A stretch of 64,000 nt of DNA from the NCBI GenBank assembly GCA_900541915.1, contig UQLS01000011.1:1-64000 (forward strand), given 5' to 3'. The notes under the pieces were generated by a model. It did no database searches and was not told the origin of the DNA. It worked only from the letters and a program-made list of their open reading frames with translations. The DNA comes from an uncultured Phascolarctobacterium sp. (lineage in GTDB: Bacteria; Bacillota; Negativicutes; Acidaminococcales; Acidaminococcaceae). The translations under genes were made by a program, and so were the position numbers. Numbering within the stretch: position 1 is the stretch's first letter; the number at the start of each line of letters is the position of its first letter. Positions 9,584 to 18,892 of the stretch are shown in pieces.

Positions 9584-10996
9584 TCAAAACTGAAAATATA
9601 AAAATTCACTAATCTTACTAAAATTCAATATAGAATACACAAACACTATAGCACAAATAGTAGCTGTTATAACTACATTATATTTTTCAACAATACTTTT
9701 ATTCAGTCTTATAATCGACAACATAAAAAAAGGTAAAATAAGCCCATAGCTATCCTTTAAATTCAAAACAGTTTTTTCTAATCCAAAATCAGCTATATAT
9801 TTAGCCATGGAATTACTATGAGGCAAATAAAACTTATTTATATCAAACATAGTACAAACAATACTTATAGCACTAAATATATCTTCTGCCCTAAAAAATA
9901 CCCAAGCAATGTTAACAACATTAAATGTTAAAAACCAACATAAAGCTTTTGGCAATACAATTTGAGTCTTTCTCCATACATGATTAATACAGATAAATAT
10001 ACCATGAAGGCAACCCCAAACAATAAACGTCCAGCCAGCTCCATGCCACAATCCTCCTAAAAACATAGTTATCATTATATTTCTTAAGTGATGACCTGTT
10101 CTATTGCCCCCCAAAGGAATGTATAAATAATTTTTCAAAAAAGCAGACAAAGTCATATGCCATCTGCGCCAAAACTCAATAATACTACATGACCGATACG
10201 GTAAATTAAAGTTCAACGGCAAATTATAATTAAACATTAACCCCAAACCTATAGCCATTTCGGAATAAGCAGAAAAATCAAAATAAAGCTGCAAAGTATA
10301 AGCTAAAGAACCAATCCAGGCATCATACATTGTTAATTTATCAACATTACTAAAAGCTTGATTAGCTGTAATTGCCAATTTATCAGCAATAATAACTTTT
10401 TTAAATAAACCTATTACAAACCAAATAATACCGTAAGTAATATTTTTATAATTCACTTTATAATTTTCAGATACTGAAAATTGTGGAATCATGTCTTTAT
10501 GGTATAAGATTGGTCCCGCAATTAAATGAGGAAAAATTGTTACAAACAACAAATAATCACTTTTAGAATACTCTTTCGTTTCTCCTCTATATACATCTAC
10601 CAAATATGCCGTCTGGGTAAAAGTAAAAAAAGATATTCCTAAAGGTAATACTATATTCTGTAAAGGAATATCAGTATTTAATAAAGTATTAATATTTTGT
10701 ATAACAAAATCAGTATATTTAAAATATCCTAAAAAAGCTAAATTAAACAAAATACCACATGTCAAAGTAATTTTATCTTTCTTTTGTGTCAGAAAATGTC
10801 CGAAAATATAATTGGCTATAATAGATGTTAATAATATCGGCAAATTATTAATATCCCAATAAGAATAAAATGCCAAAGACATAAAAATCAAAAAATTTTT
10901 AGCATAACTGTTTCCCAAGTATTTTGCTAATTTATAATAAACCAATAAAGTAAATGGTAAATATAAGAGTATAAATTCATAAGAATTAAAAAGCAT
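9584..10996 (-). CDS. MBOAT family O-acyltransferase (AlgI/DltB-like)
   Basis: 470 residues with about ten membrane helices. The family core is clear: LQLYFDFSAYSEMAIGLGLM (236-255), FWRRWHMTLSAFLKNYLYIP with His280, and GGLWHGAGWTF with the catalytic His318. Such proteins pass an acyl group across the membrane to a cell-surface polymer, normally with an SGNH partner, here encoded directly downstream. A good ribosome site, GTGGAGGT, precedes ATG 10996. The gene is markedly AT-rich and interrupts the conserved lepA-hemW order, which suggests horizontal acquisition. Acetylation of a wall or surface polysaccharide is the most likely role; the target is not visible. Confidence 0.9.
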   Translation of the reverse strand: MLFNSYEFILLYLPFTLLVYYKLAKYLGNSYAKNFLIFMSLAFYSYWDINNLPILLTSIIANYIFGHFLTQKKDKITLTCGILFNLAFLGYFKYTDFVIQNINTLLNTDIPLQNIVLPLGISFFTFTQTAYLVDVYRGETKEYSKSDYLLFVTIFPHLIAGPILYHKDMIPQFSVSENYKVNYKNITYGIIWFVIGLFKKVIIADKLAITANQAFSNVDKLTMYDAWIGSLAYTLQLYFDFSAYSEMAIGLGLMFNYNLPLNFNLPYRSCSIIEFWRRWHMTLSAFLKNYLYIPLGGNRTGHHLRNIMITMFLGGLWHGAGWTFIVWGCLHGIFICINHVWRKTQIVLPKALCWFLTFNVVNIAWVFFRAEDIFSAISIVCTMFDINKFYLPHSNSMAKYIADFGLEKTVLNLKDSYGLILPFFMLSIIRLNKSIVEKYNVVITATICAIVFVYSILNFSKISEFLYFQF

Positions 10997-11028
10997 AAAC
11001 TTACCTCCACACTCAAGCTAACCATTTT

Positions 11029-11057
11029 AGTGTACCACTACTTTCCCCCCCAGACAA
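11029..11057 (-). promoter_or_regulatory. Putative promoter of the MBOAT-SGNH operon
   Basis: Minus-strand TTGTCT (11057-11052), 17-bp spacer containing seven G, TACACT (11034-11029). Its -35 overlaps the end of the palindrome at 11055-11088. Confidence 0.5.
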
Positions 11058-11088
11058 GCAAAAGTTTACATCGAGTAAATTTTGCTTG
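11055..11088. repeat. Long inverted repeat abutting the MBOAT promoter
   Basis: Arms CAAGCAAAAGTTTAC and GTAAATTTTGCTTG around ATCGA, with one unpaired base. It could be an operator or a hairpin; it is not followed by a clean T-run on the minus strand. Confidence 0.6.
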
Positions 11089-11111
11089 ATTTGCTTTTTG
11101 CAAAACATAAA

Positions 11112-11161
11112 AAGCTGATTTTCAGAAGCAAGAATCAATCCCAACTTCTAAAAATCAGCTT
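11112..11161 (-). terminator. Terminator of lepA
   Basis: Long stem with arms AAGCTGATTTT and AAAATCAGCTT plus inner AGAAG/CTTCT, followed on the minus strand by TTTATG. It lies 35 bases after the lepA stop. Confidence 0.7.
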
Positions 11162-11195
11162 AAAACAATTACAATATATTAAATTTTTTCAATTC

Positions 11196-12995
11196 TTAAT
11201 CCATCTTCAAAATCGCCATAAAAGCTTCCTGCGGCAATTCTACACTGCCTACCTGCTTCATGCGTTTTTTACCTTCTTTTTGTTTTTCCAGCAACTTACG
11301 CTTACGGCTGATATCACCGCCGTAGCATTTAGCCAGTACGTCCTTACGCATAGCGCGTACGTTTTCACGGGCAATAATCTTGTTGCCGATAGCAGCCTGT
11401 ACAGGAATTTCAAACATCTGACGGGGAATAAGTCCGCGCAGCTTTTCTACCAGTTGACGACCACGGGAGGTTGCTTTTTCACGATGCACAATAGCAGACA
11501 AAGCATCCACCGGATCACCGTTCAGCAAAATATCTACTTTCACCAGGTTAGAAGCGCGATAACCTGCCAGTTCGTAGTCCAAAGAAGCATAACCACGGGT
11601 AACAGATTTCAATCTGTCAAAGTAATCGTAAATAATCTCACTCAACGGCAGTGCATAGTGAATCATAACCCTGGTTTCATCCAGATAAGTCATGTTCTCA
11701 TATTCACCGCGTTTTTCCTGGCTCAGCTCCATAACCGCACCAACATAATCTTTAGGTACAATAATAGTAGCATTTACATACGGCTCTTCTACATGATCAA
11801 TAACCGTCGGGTCCGGGAAATTAGAAGGATTGTCTACCATTTCCACATCACCGTTAGTACGGAATACTTCATAAATAACGTTAGGCGCAGTAGTAATCAG
11901 GCTCAGATTATATTCGCGCTCCAGTCTTTCCTTAATAACGTCCATATGCAGCAGTCCCAGGAAGCCGCAGCGGAAGCCAAAGCCCAACGCAATGGAAGTT
12001 TCCGGCTCAAATACCAGAGAAGCATCGTTTAACTGCAGTTTTTCCAGCGCATCACGCAGATTATCATAATCGGAATTTTCTACAGGATACAGACCGCAGA
12101 ATACCATGGGCGTAGCCTTACGATAACCGGGCAAAGCATGTTCGGCAGGATTATTCGCATCGGTAACAGTATCACCAACACGCGCGTCCTTAACGTTCTT
12201 AATCGCAGCCGCAAAGAATCCTACCTGTCCGGGCTCCAAAGAATCTACATTGACAATACCGGGTTTAAAGTAGCCTACTTCCGTTACTTCAAATTCTGCA
12301 CCGGTAGCCATCATGCGAATCTTCATGCCTTTTTTGATACTGCCGTCGATGACGCGGATATACAGCACTACGCCTTTATAAGCGTCAAACTTAGAGTCAA
12401 ATACTAAGGCTTTCAGCGGTTTTTCCGCATCGCCGTTAGGGGCGGGCACCTTTGCCACGATAGCTTCCAAAACGTCCTCAATACCAAGACCGGTCTTGGC
12501 ACTGCACAGTACCGCATCAGAAGCGTCAATGCCGATAACATCTTCTATCTCTTTTTTTACATGCTCAGGGTCAGCACTGGGCAAATCAATCTTGTTGACA
12601 ACGGGGATAATCTCCAAATCGTTATCAAGAGCCAGATAAACATTAGCCAGAGTCTGCGCCTCAATGCCCTGAGTAGCGTCGATAACCAGCAGCGCGCCTT
12701 CACATGCTGCCAACGCTCTTGATACCTCATAGGTAAAGTCTACGTGGCCCGGAGTATCAATAAAGTTCAGCATATATTCCTGTCCGTCACGCGCTTTGTA
12801 AATGCTGCGCACAGCCTGTGCTTTAATGGTAATGCCGCGCTCTCTTTCCAGATCCATGGAGTCAAGAATCTGCTCCTCCATTTCACGTTTGGACAAAGTT
12901 CCGGTATATTCAATTAATCTGTCGGCCAGGGTGGATTTGCCGTGGTCGATATGGGCAATAATGGAAAAATTACGAATCTTTTTTTGCTCCATCAT
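11196..12995 (-). CDS. lepA: Elongation factor 4 (LepA) GTPase
   Basis: 599 residues. The GTPase domain begins with [21 protein letters not shown] (P-loop), followed by DTPGHVDF and NKID motifs. EF-G-like domains II, III and V and the LepA-specific C-terminal domain follow ([12 protein letters not shown]; ending in [15 protein letters not shown]). The AAAGGAGC ribosome site is before ATG 12995; a second ATG follows at once. It remodels ribosomes in the cytoplasm. In many Firmicutes lepA, hemW and hrcA are adjacent; here a 2.5-kb AT-rich pair lies between lepA and hemW. Confidence 0.97.
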   Translation of the reverse strand: MMEQKKIRNFSIIAHIDHGKSTLADRLIEYTGTLSKREMEEQILDSMDLERERGITIKAQAVRSIYKARDGQEYMLNFIDTPGHVDFTYEVSRALAACEGALLVIDATQGIEAQTLANVYLALDNDLEIIPVVNKIDLPSADPEHVKKEIEDVIGIDASDAVLCSAKTGLGIEDVLEAIVAKVPAPNGDAEKPLKALVFDSKFDAYKGVVLYIRVIDGSIKKGMKIRMMATGAEFEVTEVGYFKPGIVNVDSLEPGQVGFFAAAIKNVKDARVGDTVTDANNPAEHALPGYRKATPMVFCGLYPVENSDYDNLRDALEKLQLNDASLVFEPETSIALGFGFRCGFLGLLHMDVIKERLEREYNLSLITTAPNVIYEVFRTNGDVEMVDNPSNFPDPTVIDHVEEPYVNATIIVPKDYVGAVMELSQEKRGEYENMTYLDETRVMIHYALPLSEIIYDYFDRLKSVTRGYASLDYELAGYRASNLVKVDILLNGDPVDALSAIVHREKATSRGRQLVEKLRGLIPRQMFEIPVQAAIGNKIIARENVRAMRKDVLAKCYGGDISRKRKLLEKQKEGKKRMKQVGSVELPQEAFMAILKMD

Positions 12996-13033
12996 AAGCT
13001 CCTTTGCAGAAAGATATTTTTTCAGTATTTTTT

Positions 13034-13063
13034 ATTATATCATTATCTGGATAAATCTTGCAA
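13034..13063 (-). promoter_or_regulatory. Promoter of lepA
   Basis: Minus-strand TTGCAA (13063-13058), 18-bp spacer, TATAAT (13039-13034). Confidence 0.6.
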
Positions 13064-13259
13064 GCTCTATACTTTAGGACAAAATCATTGTCGTAAATGA
13101 CAAATACTACACATCTATATAATAGAAAGAATCTTTTTATTGTCGCAGCACAAATAAAAATCACTCAGCAACACTTTCACAAAAAGTTTGCTGTCTTATT
13201 TATATAAAATTTGTTACAATATATAAAAATAAAGCAATACACTCACTGGAGGTATACTT

Positions 13260-13799
13260 ATGAATACGTTAGATGCTCTTGCAACCCGCCGTTCTACCCG
13301 TAAATATCTGCCGCAGCAAGTAGAAAAAGAAAAAATTGATATCATCTTAAAGGCTGCTTATGCCGCGCCAGTTGGTCACAGCGCCTATAAAGACCTGCAT
13401 ATCGCCGTAGTGCAAAATGCCGAACTGCTGCAAAAAACTGCTGCTTATTGCGGCAAGGCTTTTGGCAATGCTGCCTACAATCCTTTTTACGGTGCACCTA
13501 CGCTGATTATTGTTTCCGCAAAACCTAAAGCTGATCAGCAGCTGGTTTATATTGCCGATGTAGGCTGTGTTATGGAAAATATGCAGCTGGCAGCAACAGA
13601 GCTTGATCTCGGCTGCGTATATCTGTGGGCCATGCTGAACCGTATTCCCCAGTACCCTGAGCTTATCGAAGCTTTGAAATTACCAGAAGGCTATCAAGCA
13701 ATTTCTGCTCTTGCGCTTGGCTATCCTGAAACACCTTTAACCCCCAGAACTCTGGCAGATATTCCTGCAGGCAAAATTGCTACCGAGTTTATTGACTGA
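13260..13799 (+). CDS. Nitroreductase family flavoprotein
   Basis: 179 residues. The N-terminus LDALATRRSTRKYLPQQVEKE is the FMN-binding start of the nitroreductase family (RRSxRxY). APVGHSAYKDLHIAVV and the C-terminal ALGYPE complete the fold. Such enzymes reduce nitro compounds, quinones or flavins with NAD(P)H as FMN dimers in the cytoplasm. It is a single gene with ribosome site ACTGGAGGT before ATG 13260. The substrate is not predictable. Confidence 0.9.
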   Translation: MNTLDALATRRSTRKYLPQQVEKEKIDIILKAAYAAPVGHSAYKDLHIAVVQNAELLQKTAAYCGKAFGNAAYNPFYGAPTLIIVSAKPKADQQLVYIADVGCVMENMQLAATELDLGCVYLWAMLNRIPQYPELIEALKLPEGYQAISALALGYPETPLTPRTLADIPAGKIATEFID

Positions 13800-13824
13800 C
13801 AATAGTATTTTTTTCACAAAAAAC

Positions 13825-13853
13825 TTGCTAAAAGTGCCAGTCCATGATAGAAT
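13825..13853 (+). promoter_or_regulatory. Promoter of rpsT
   Basis: TTGCTA (13825-13830), 17-bp spacer, TAGAAT (13848-13853), about 28 bases before the ribosome site of rpsT. Confidence 0.6.
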
Positions 13854-13888
13854 ATTCCAGTACAAGTAATTTCAGGAGGTGAATTTCG

Positions 13889-14152
13889 TTGCCGAACATT
13901 AAATCTTCTATCCGCAGTGTAAAAACCGACGCAGAACGCCGTGCTAAAAACGCACCGATCAAAGCAGCTCTCCGTAACGCATCCCGCAAAGTTGTTGCTC
14001 TGACCGAAACCGGCGCTCAAGAAGACGCAAAAGCTACTCTGGCTACTGCTTCCGGTTTGATTGATAAAGCAGCTCGCAAAGGCATTATCCATAAAAATGC
14101 TGCAGCTCGCAAAAAATCCAGACTTGCTAAAAAAGTTAACGCTATGGCTTAA
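13889..14152 (+). CDS. rpsT: 30S ribosomal protein S20
   Basis: 87 residues, normal length. Basic throughout, beginning PNIKSSIRSVKTDAERRAKN and ending with the helical ARKGIIHKNAAARKKSRLAK block of S20. It binds 16S rRNA early in 30S assembly. The start is TTG at 13889, fixed by the perfect AGGAGGT at 13874-13880; no ATG is available. In many bacteria S20 has a non-ATG start that takes part in autoregulation; whether that holds here is not shown. Confidence 0.97.
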   Translation: MPNIKSSIRSVKTDAERRAKNAPIKAALRNASRKVVALTETGAQEDAKATLATASGLIDKAARKGIIHKNAAARKKSRLAKKVNAMA

Positions 14153-14163
14153 TTTTGGCACCG

Positions 14164-14192
14164 ACAACCTGTTGCAAAGCAGGTTGTTTTTT
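14164..14192 (+). terminator. Terminator of rpsT
   Basis: Stem ACAACCTG/CAGGTTGT with an 8-nt loop, then a T-run. Confidence 0.9.
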
Positions 14193-14208
14193 CTGCCTAA
14201 AAAAAACT

Positions 14209-14240
14209 AAAGGCTGCCCGCTTAATTACGGGCAGCCTTT
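14209..14240. terminator. Bidirectional terminator between rpsT and nrdR
   Basis: 12-bp stem AAAGGCTGCCCG/CGGGCAGCCTTT directly at the nrdR stop, with T/A flanks on both sides. Confidence 0.85.
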
Positions 14241-14720
14241 TTATTTTCCGTCAGGATTGATGGTATTGTTCTTATTCATAATCCGCTGCAATTCCTGCAT
14301 AAAATTATTCACATCGGCAAACTGTCTGTATACGGAAGCAAAACGTACATAGGCAATCTGATCGGTCTGTTCCAGATGATTCATCACGATTTCACCGATA
14401 ATAGTGCTGTCAATCTCACTTTCGCCGCGCTGACGAATTTCTCTTTCCACACTGTCAGCAATTTCCTGTACCTTTTCCAGTGAAACAGGACGCTTTTCAA
14501 AAGCCTTAAGCAAACCAGCCAGAAGCTTTTTGCCGTCAAACAACTCTCTGCGGCCATCCTTCTTGCTTACAACCAGCGGCGCTTCCTCATACTTTTCATA
14601 AGTAGTAAAGCGTTTGCCGCATTTAGGACATTCGCGGCGGCGTCTGATAGAATTTCCTTCTTCTACAGAACGGCTGTCGACAACTCTGCTGTCATGATAA
14701 GAACAAAACGGACATCTCAT
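14241..14720 (-). CDS. nrdR: Transcriptional repressor NrdR
   Basis: 159 residues. The N-terminal zinc ribbon has Cys pairs MRCPFC and ECPKCGKRFTTYE (residues 3-6 and about 31-34), followed by the ATP-cone domain (VVSKKDGRRELFDGKKLLAGLLKAF begins near residue 50). NrdR senses ATP/dATP and represses ribonucleotide reductase genes. It is a single gene, convergent with rpsT and downstream of nothing obvious. No ribonucleotide reductase gene is in the window. Confidence 0.97.
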   Translation of the reverse strand: MRCPFCSYHDSRVVDSRSVEEGNSIRRRRECPKCGKRFTTYEKYEEAPLVVSKKDGRRELFDGKKLLAGLLKAFEKRPVSLEKVQEIADSVEREIRQRGESEIDSTIIGEIVMNHLEQTDQIAYVRFASVYRQFADVNNFMQELQRIMNKNNTINPDGK

Positions 14721-14844
14721 TTTTTCACATCCTCACTTAACTGTTACGATCCATACATCTACCTGTAATCAACAGGATATTTTATGTTATTATAACATAC
14801 CTTATACTTGCCTGTAAAATATGCACTGTTCTGCATGATATAAA

Positions 14845-14872
14845 AAAGCCTGTGATAAATATCACAGGCTTT
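14845..14872 (-). terminator. Terminator of ftsZ
   Basis: 12-bp stem AAAGCCTGTGAT/ATCACAGGCTTT followed on the minus strand by TTTTTT. It closes the division and cell-wall cluster. Confidence 0.88.
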
Positions 14873-14885
14873 AGTATTAACTAAA

Positions 14886-16004
14886 TTAACCGCGCAGCCA
14901 GGGCGGAATCTCTGTATTATCTTTATAAGAGGGTTTAAACAAGCCGCTGCCATTATGCTGTTCATTACTATGATGTTCCGGATTTTTGATTGTGGACTGC
15001 GGTCCGCCGTAAATAGTACGCGGGCTGCCGCTGGGAACAGAAGGATTTTTCTTTTCAAAGCCGGTAGCGATAACAGTAACTCTGATTTCGTCTTCCAGAC
15101 TTTCATCAATTACAGCGCCAAAGATGATATTAGCGTTAGGATCAACAGCTTCGGTAATAATATTGGAAGCTTCGGTTACATCAAACAGGGACAGCTCTCT
15201 GCCGCCGGTGATGTTGAACAATACGCCCTGAGCACCGTCGATAGATGCTTCCAGCAGCGGACTCTTGATAGCAGCTTCTGCAGCTGCACGTGCACCGCCT
15301 TCACCTTTAGCAGTACCAATACCCATCAGCGCGCTGCCTGCATTGGACATAATGGTCTTAACATCAGCAAAGTCAGCATTGATAAGACCGGGAACGCCAA
15401 TCAAATCGGAAATGCCCTGTACACCTTGACGCAGTACGTCATCGGCAATACGGAATGCATCCAGCATGGAGGTTCTGCGGTCAATAACCTGCAGCAAACG
15501 GTCATTAGGAATAGTAATAAGGGTATCAACCTTTTCTTTCAGGTTAACAATACCGCTTTCAGCCTGATTCATGCGGCGTTTGCCTTCAAAGCAGAACGGT
15601 TTGGTTACAACGCCTACGGTCAATGCGCCTACTTCTTTAGCGCATTCTGCTACTACATGTGCTGCACCGGTACCGGTACCGCCGCCCATACCTGCGGTAA
15701 CAAATACCATATCCGCGCCTTTCAGCACTTCCAGAATCTGTTCACGAGACTCTTCAGCTGCTTTTTCGCCAATTTCAGGATTAGCGCCTGCGCCCAGACC
15801 TTTAGTGAGTTTTTCACCAATCTGAATGCGTTTTTCAGCTTTGGAAAGCAGCAGTGCCTGCGCATCACAGTTAACAGCGATAAATTCCACGCCGCGTACG
15901 CCTGCGGTAATCATGCGGTTTACAGCGTTGTTGCCGCCGCCGCCGACACCGATAACCTTGATGTTGGCAAGCGTTTCAATTTTAGTTTCAACATCTTCAA
16001 ACAT
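14886..16004 (-). CDS. ftsZ: Cell division protein FtsZ
   Basis: 372 residues. The N-terminal nucleotide-binding start [17 protein letters not shown], the tubulin signature GGGTGTGA, and [20 protein letters not shown] are all present. The C-terminal conserved peptide TEIPPWLRG, which binds membrane tethers, follows a short linker. It polymerises with GTP into the division ring. It is the last gene of the minus-strand cluster. No ftsA precedes it, so another tether (encoded elsewhere) or a distant ftsA must supply membrane attachment. The ribosome site AAGGGGGA precedes the ATG. Confidence 0.98.
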   Translation of the reverse strand: MFEDVETKIETLANIKVIGVGGGGNNAVNRMITAGVRGVEFIAVNCDAQALLLSKAEKRIQIGEKLTKGLGAGANPEIGEKAAEESREQILEVLKGADMVFVTAGMGGGTGTGAAHVVAECAKEVGALTVGVVTKPFCFEGKRRMNQAESGIVNLKEKVDTLITIPNDRLLQVIDRRTSMLDAFRIADDVLRQGVQGISDLIGVPGLINADFADVKTIMSNAGSALMGIGTAKGEGGARAAAEAAIKSPLLEASIDGAQGVLFNITGGRELSLFDVTEASNIITEAVDPNANIIFGAVIDESLEDEIRVTVIATGFEKKNPSVPSGSPRTIYGGPQSTIKNPEHHSNEQHNGSGLFKPSYKDNTEIPPWLRG

Positions 16005-16106
16005 ATTTGCAAATCCCCCTTAAATTCTGGGTATCAAAATTTATTATAAAACTGTTAAATTTTTTAATTCAACAAGCAGTCTGAAATCTCCTGCTGAATC
16101 TAAAAT

Positions 16107-16439
16107 TTATTTTCCAATATACAGGCGTCTGATAATGGCAAGATTCTGGAAAATACGCATACCAAAAATCAGCACTGCCACCATGTACAAATCTATGCCC
16201 AGCATTGTACCTGCATAGCACAAAATAGCTGATAAAATACCATTGACAAAGAAGCCGGAGATGAATACCTCCGTATCATATTTGCCTTCCATGGCAGCAC
16301 GAATACCGCCAAGTACAGCGTCAAGACCAGCCAGCACTGCTACAGAAAGCAGTTTGGCATATTCCAGAGGAAGTGCAAAAGGCCAGTAAAAACCCAGCGC
16401 AATACCGATTATCAATCCGCCCAGGATATAATAAATCAT
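16107..16439 (-). CDS. sbp: Small basic protein Sbp (DUF1290)
   Basis: 110 residues, mostly membrane: helices at about 2-25, 30-48 and 65-105. It matches the Sbp family found next to ftsQ/DUF881/ftsZ in Firmicutes (GLIIGIALGF near the start, KYDTEVFISGFFVNGILSA in the middle). Function is unknown but linked to division by context. The start overlaps the DUF881 stop by four bases, indicating translational coupling. Confidence 0.85.
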   Translation of the reverse strand: MIYYILGGLIIGIALGFYWPFALPLEYAKLLSVAVLAGLDAVLGGIRAAMEGKYDTEVFISGFFVNGILSAILCYAGTMLGIDLYMVAVLIFGMRIFQNLAIIRRLYIGK

Positions 16440-17143
16440 TTTTTCTCTTTCTCCTTCTCTACAGTCTGCGCATACTCAAAGGCACGCATACCTTTAAAGG
16501 CCGGAATATGAACATCGTCAGACGTATTAATTTTAACATGGATACCCCAAAATTCAAAGGTTTCCACAACACCGCCGCGCAGTCGCAAAGCACTGGTCAG
16601 ATTCTTCGGATCGCCAATAGCTTTAATAGTATACGGCGGCGCACTGCGTACATTGTTTACTGAAACAGTCGGCCCGGCGCAGCGTACTTCGCTCATAGCC
16701 ACAATACGCTGGTCATTAAGAGCTATCGCCTCAGCACCGGCAGCTCGCAGCTCGTTTAAAACACGCAACAAATCTTCATCGTGAATGATGTACAGATTGG
16801 GATTTTCACCCGGACGGGACGGAATACTGCTGTCATCCAGCACTATTTCTACGCCTCTGCCTTTAACATCTGTAGTGCCTGAAAGCAGCATCAATCTTTC
16901 CATCTCACTGTCAATCAGGGCACTGCTGCCGTTCTTACGCATATTATCCAGCTCATCTTCCAGCTGTTCTTTCTCTGCCTCCACGCTTTTCAAACGCTCG
17001 GACAAATCTTCTACGCGTTCATAATGAATTGTTTTCTGTCTTTCTGTTGTTTTAAACTGTACAGAAAGCATGAAACCCAAAACCACAAATACCAGACCTA
17101 CAACGATTCTGGCTTTTAAATCAAGTTTTACCGGTTCCTTCAT
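16436..17143 (-). CDS. DUF881 family membrane-anchored protein
   Basis: 235 residues. One membrane helix at about 13-28, a coiled coil at about 35-70 (VEDLSERLKSVEAEKEQLED), then the DUF881 domain with GRGVEIVLDD, IHDEDLLRVLNELRAAGAEA, and a C-terminal SAPPYTIKAIGDP block. Members (YlxW/YlxX-like) are encoded near ftsQ and ftsZ in Firmicutes and their role is unknown, probably linked to the divisome or wall. It overlaps ftsQ and sbp by four bases on each side. Confidence 0.88.
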   Translation of the reverse strand: MKEPVKLDLKARIVVGLVFVVLGFMLSVQFKTTERQKTIHYERVEDLSERLKSVEAEKEQLEDELDNMRKNGSSALIDSEMERLMLLSGTTDVKGRGVEIVLDDSSIPSRPGENPNLYIIHDEDLLRVLNELRAAGAEAIALNDQRIVAMSEVRCAGPTVSVNNVRSAPPYTIKAIGDPKNLTSALRLRGGVVETFEFWGIHVKINTSDDVHIPAFKGMRAFEYAQTVEKEKEKK

Positions 17144-17931
17144 TTTTTCAAAATTACCTCATTTTCATTGCCGTTAAGCCTGATGTACGGTTTGGCAAAA
17201 CTTAAATCAATATATTCAGCTTGAATTTTTTTATCTTTTATCTCATTAAATACAGTACAGAATACATCAGCTTTTTCTGTAATTGTATCTGCACTGCCAA
17301 GCAATACGGGATAACCGCCGCGCAGCTGCACTCTTACCTGATGCGCAGCATCAACGACGATTTCTACAATCTGGTCGTTAGTGTCATGACCAATCTTATC
17401 CAAAAAACGCAGGATATTCAGCACTCTGGGATTGGTAATGGTTTCGCCGATATAAACATTGCCGCAGTCCTCACCCACAAGCATTGGTGCATTAGCATCG
17501 GGTATTGCTGCCGTTACATCCAGTACCATACCGCTGTAATCCACTTTCAGATAGCTTTGGTAAGAGTTGGCAACATAGATGGCTGCTTCTCTTTCTTTGA
17601 CAATTACCCGCAGAACACCCGGCCACATATAACGTACGTCAGCCGCCTGAAAACGTGTATCATGCTCCAGCGCTGTTCTCACCTTATCAGCACTGACCGT
17701 GAACAGATTAAACGGCGGCTGTGAGCCAGCCATTTCAATAATATCCTTTTCCGTCAGTCTGTTCGTACCTCTGATATCAGCAGAACCGAAAGCAAAGCCC
17801 GGTTGGTGCACGTAGCGCCAGCCTGCTACGATTAACCCGATTATTATACCGAAATAAACAAGCAGGCGTAACAGACGCAAACGTTTTCTTCTGCGATTTG
17901 CACGTAGTTTTTCACGTAAAGTCTGTTCCAT
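17140..17931 (-). CDS. ftsQ: Cell division protein FtsQ/DivIB
   Basis: 263 residues. A basic cytoplasmic N-terminus (REKLRANRRRKRLRLLRLL), a single membrane helix at about 23-42, a POTRA domain (FGSADIRGTNRLTEKDIIEM at about 52-71), and the FtsQ/DivIB beta domain follow. It belongs to the septal FtsQ-FtsL-FtsB complex. It lies between ddl and the DUF881 gene, replacing the more common murB-ftsQ arrangement. Confidence 0.9.
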   Translation of the reverse strand: MEQTLREKLRANRRRKRLRLLRLLVYFGIIIGLIVAGWRYVHQPGFAFGSADIRGTNRLTEKDIIEMAGSQPPFNLFTVSADKVRTALEHDTRFQAADVRYMWPGVLRVIVKEREAAIYVANSYQSYLKVDYSGMVLDVTAAIPDANAPMLVGEDCGNVYIGETITNPRVLNILRFLDKIGHDTNDQIVEIVVDAAHQVRVQLRGGYPVLLGSADTITEKADVFCTVFNEIKDKKIQAEYIDLSFAKPYIRLNGNENEVILKK

Positions 17932-17953
17932 TTCGCCACCTGCCTCTTGTTAT

Positions 17954-18892
17954 TTATCTTGCACTTACTAAAATCTTTTCACATAAATCAGGGAAAGAAA
18001 TACCTACTGCAGCCGCAGCCTTAGGTACCAGGCTGGTAGGAGTCATACCCGGTACGGTATTTGCTTCCAGAACATAACCCTGATCTGCTTCATCCAGCAT
18101 CACATCAACACGGGCTACGCCGCTCAGGCCCAAAGTCTGATAAGTCTTAACAGCCAATTCCTGTACATGCTTGGTAACAGCTTCAGAAAGCGGAGCCGGT
18201 ACCAGATAATCTGTCGCGCCTTTAGTATATTTAGAGTGGAAATCATAAGAGCCGGAATGCGGCGCAATCATGATTACCGGCAAAGCTTTGGGCATACCGT
18301 TTTCTTCCATCAAAGAAACTGTCAGCTCTCTGCCTTTAATGCATTTTTCTACCAGCACATTTTCAGAAAACTTAAAGGCTTCTTCCAATGCCGGAATAAT
18401 TTCACTTTCTTCCTTAGCAATTACTACACCAATACTGGAGCCCTGGTCAGAAGCTTTGATAACTGCCTGCGCACCTAAAGTCTTGCAAATTTCGTCTTTC
18501 ATCTCCTGCAGGTTAAGACCGCTTTTTTTAGTGAAAATCAGATAATCTGCAGTAGAAATTTTTTCTGCTACCAAAAATTTCTTAGTCGCTACCTTATCCA
18601 TAGCAACAGCACTGGCAAGCATTCTGCTGCCGGTATAAGGCATATGCATAGCTTCCAGCAGGCATTGCAGTCTGCCGTCTTCGCCGTACATGCCATGTAC
18701 AGCGTTGAAAACGACTTTCGCACCGCATGCTTCCAGCTGGCTGCGTAAATTCATGGGATCAAGTTCGATTCTTGCTACTTTATAACCCTTTTCTTCCAGC
18801 GCATCAGCAATCGCTGTACCAGTTACCCGGGAAATAGCCGCTTCAGAAGAAGGACCACCCATAACAACTGCAACTGTATCCTGTTTATTCAT
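17954..18892 (-). CDS. ddl: D-alanine--D-alanine ligase
   Basis: 312 residues. The N-terminal VAVVMGGPSSEAAISRVTG is the Ddl signature. The ATP-grasp domain contains VIKASDQGSSIGVVIAKEE, and the C-terminal end holds RVDVMLDEADQGYVLEANTVPGMTPTSL with metal-binding Glu and Asn. It makes the D-Ala-D-Ala dipeptide that MurF adds. It overlaps the end of murC by eight bases, so it is cotranscribed and coupled. Confidence 0.96.
   Translation of the reverse strand: MNKQDTVAVVMGGPSSEAAISRVTGTAIADALEEKGYKVARIELDPMNLRSQLEACGAKVVFNAVHGMYGEDGRLQCLLEAMHMPYTGSRMLASAVAMDKVATKKFLVAEKISTADYLIFTKKSGLNLQEMKDEICKTLGAQAVIKASDQGSSIGVVIAKEESEIIPALEEAFKFSENVLVEKCIKGRELTVSLMEENGMPKALPVIMIAPHSGSYDFHSKYTKGATDYLVPAPLSEAVTKHVQELAVKTYQTLGLSGVARVDVMLDEADQGYVLEANTVPGMTPTSLVPKAAAAVGISFPDLCEKILVSAR

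Noticed and set aside
13100..13259. Small open frames between lepA and the nitroreductase gene
   Set aside because: They have no ribosome site and cover AT-rich promoter DNA.
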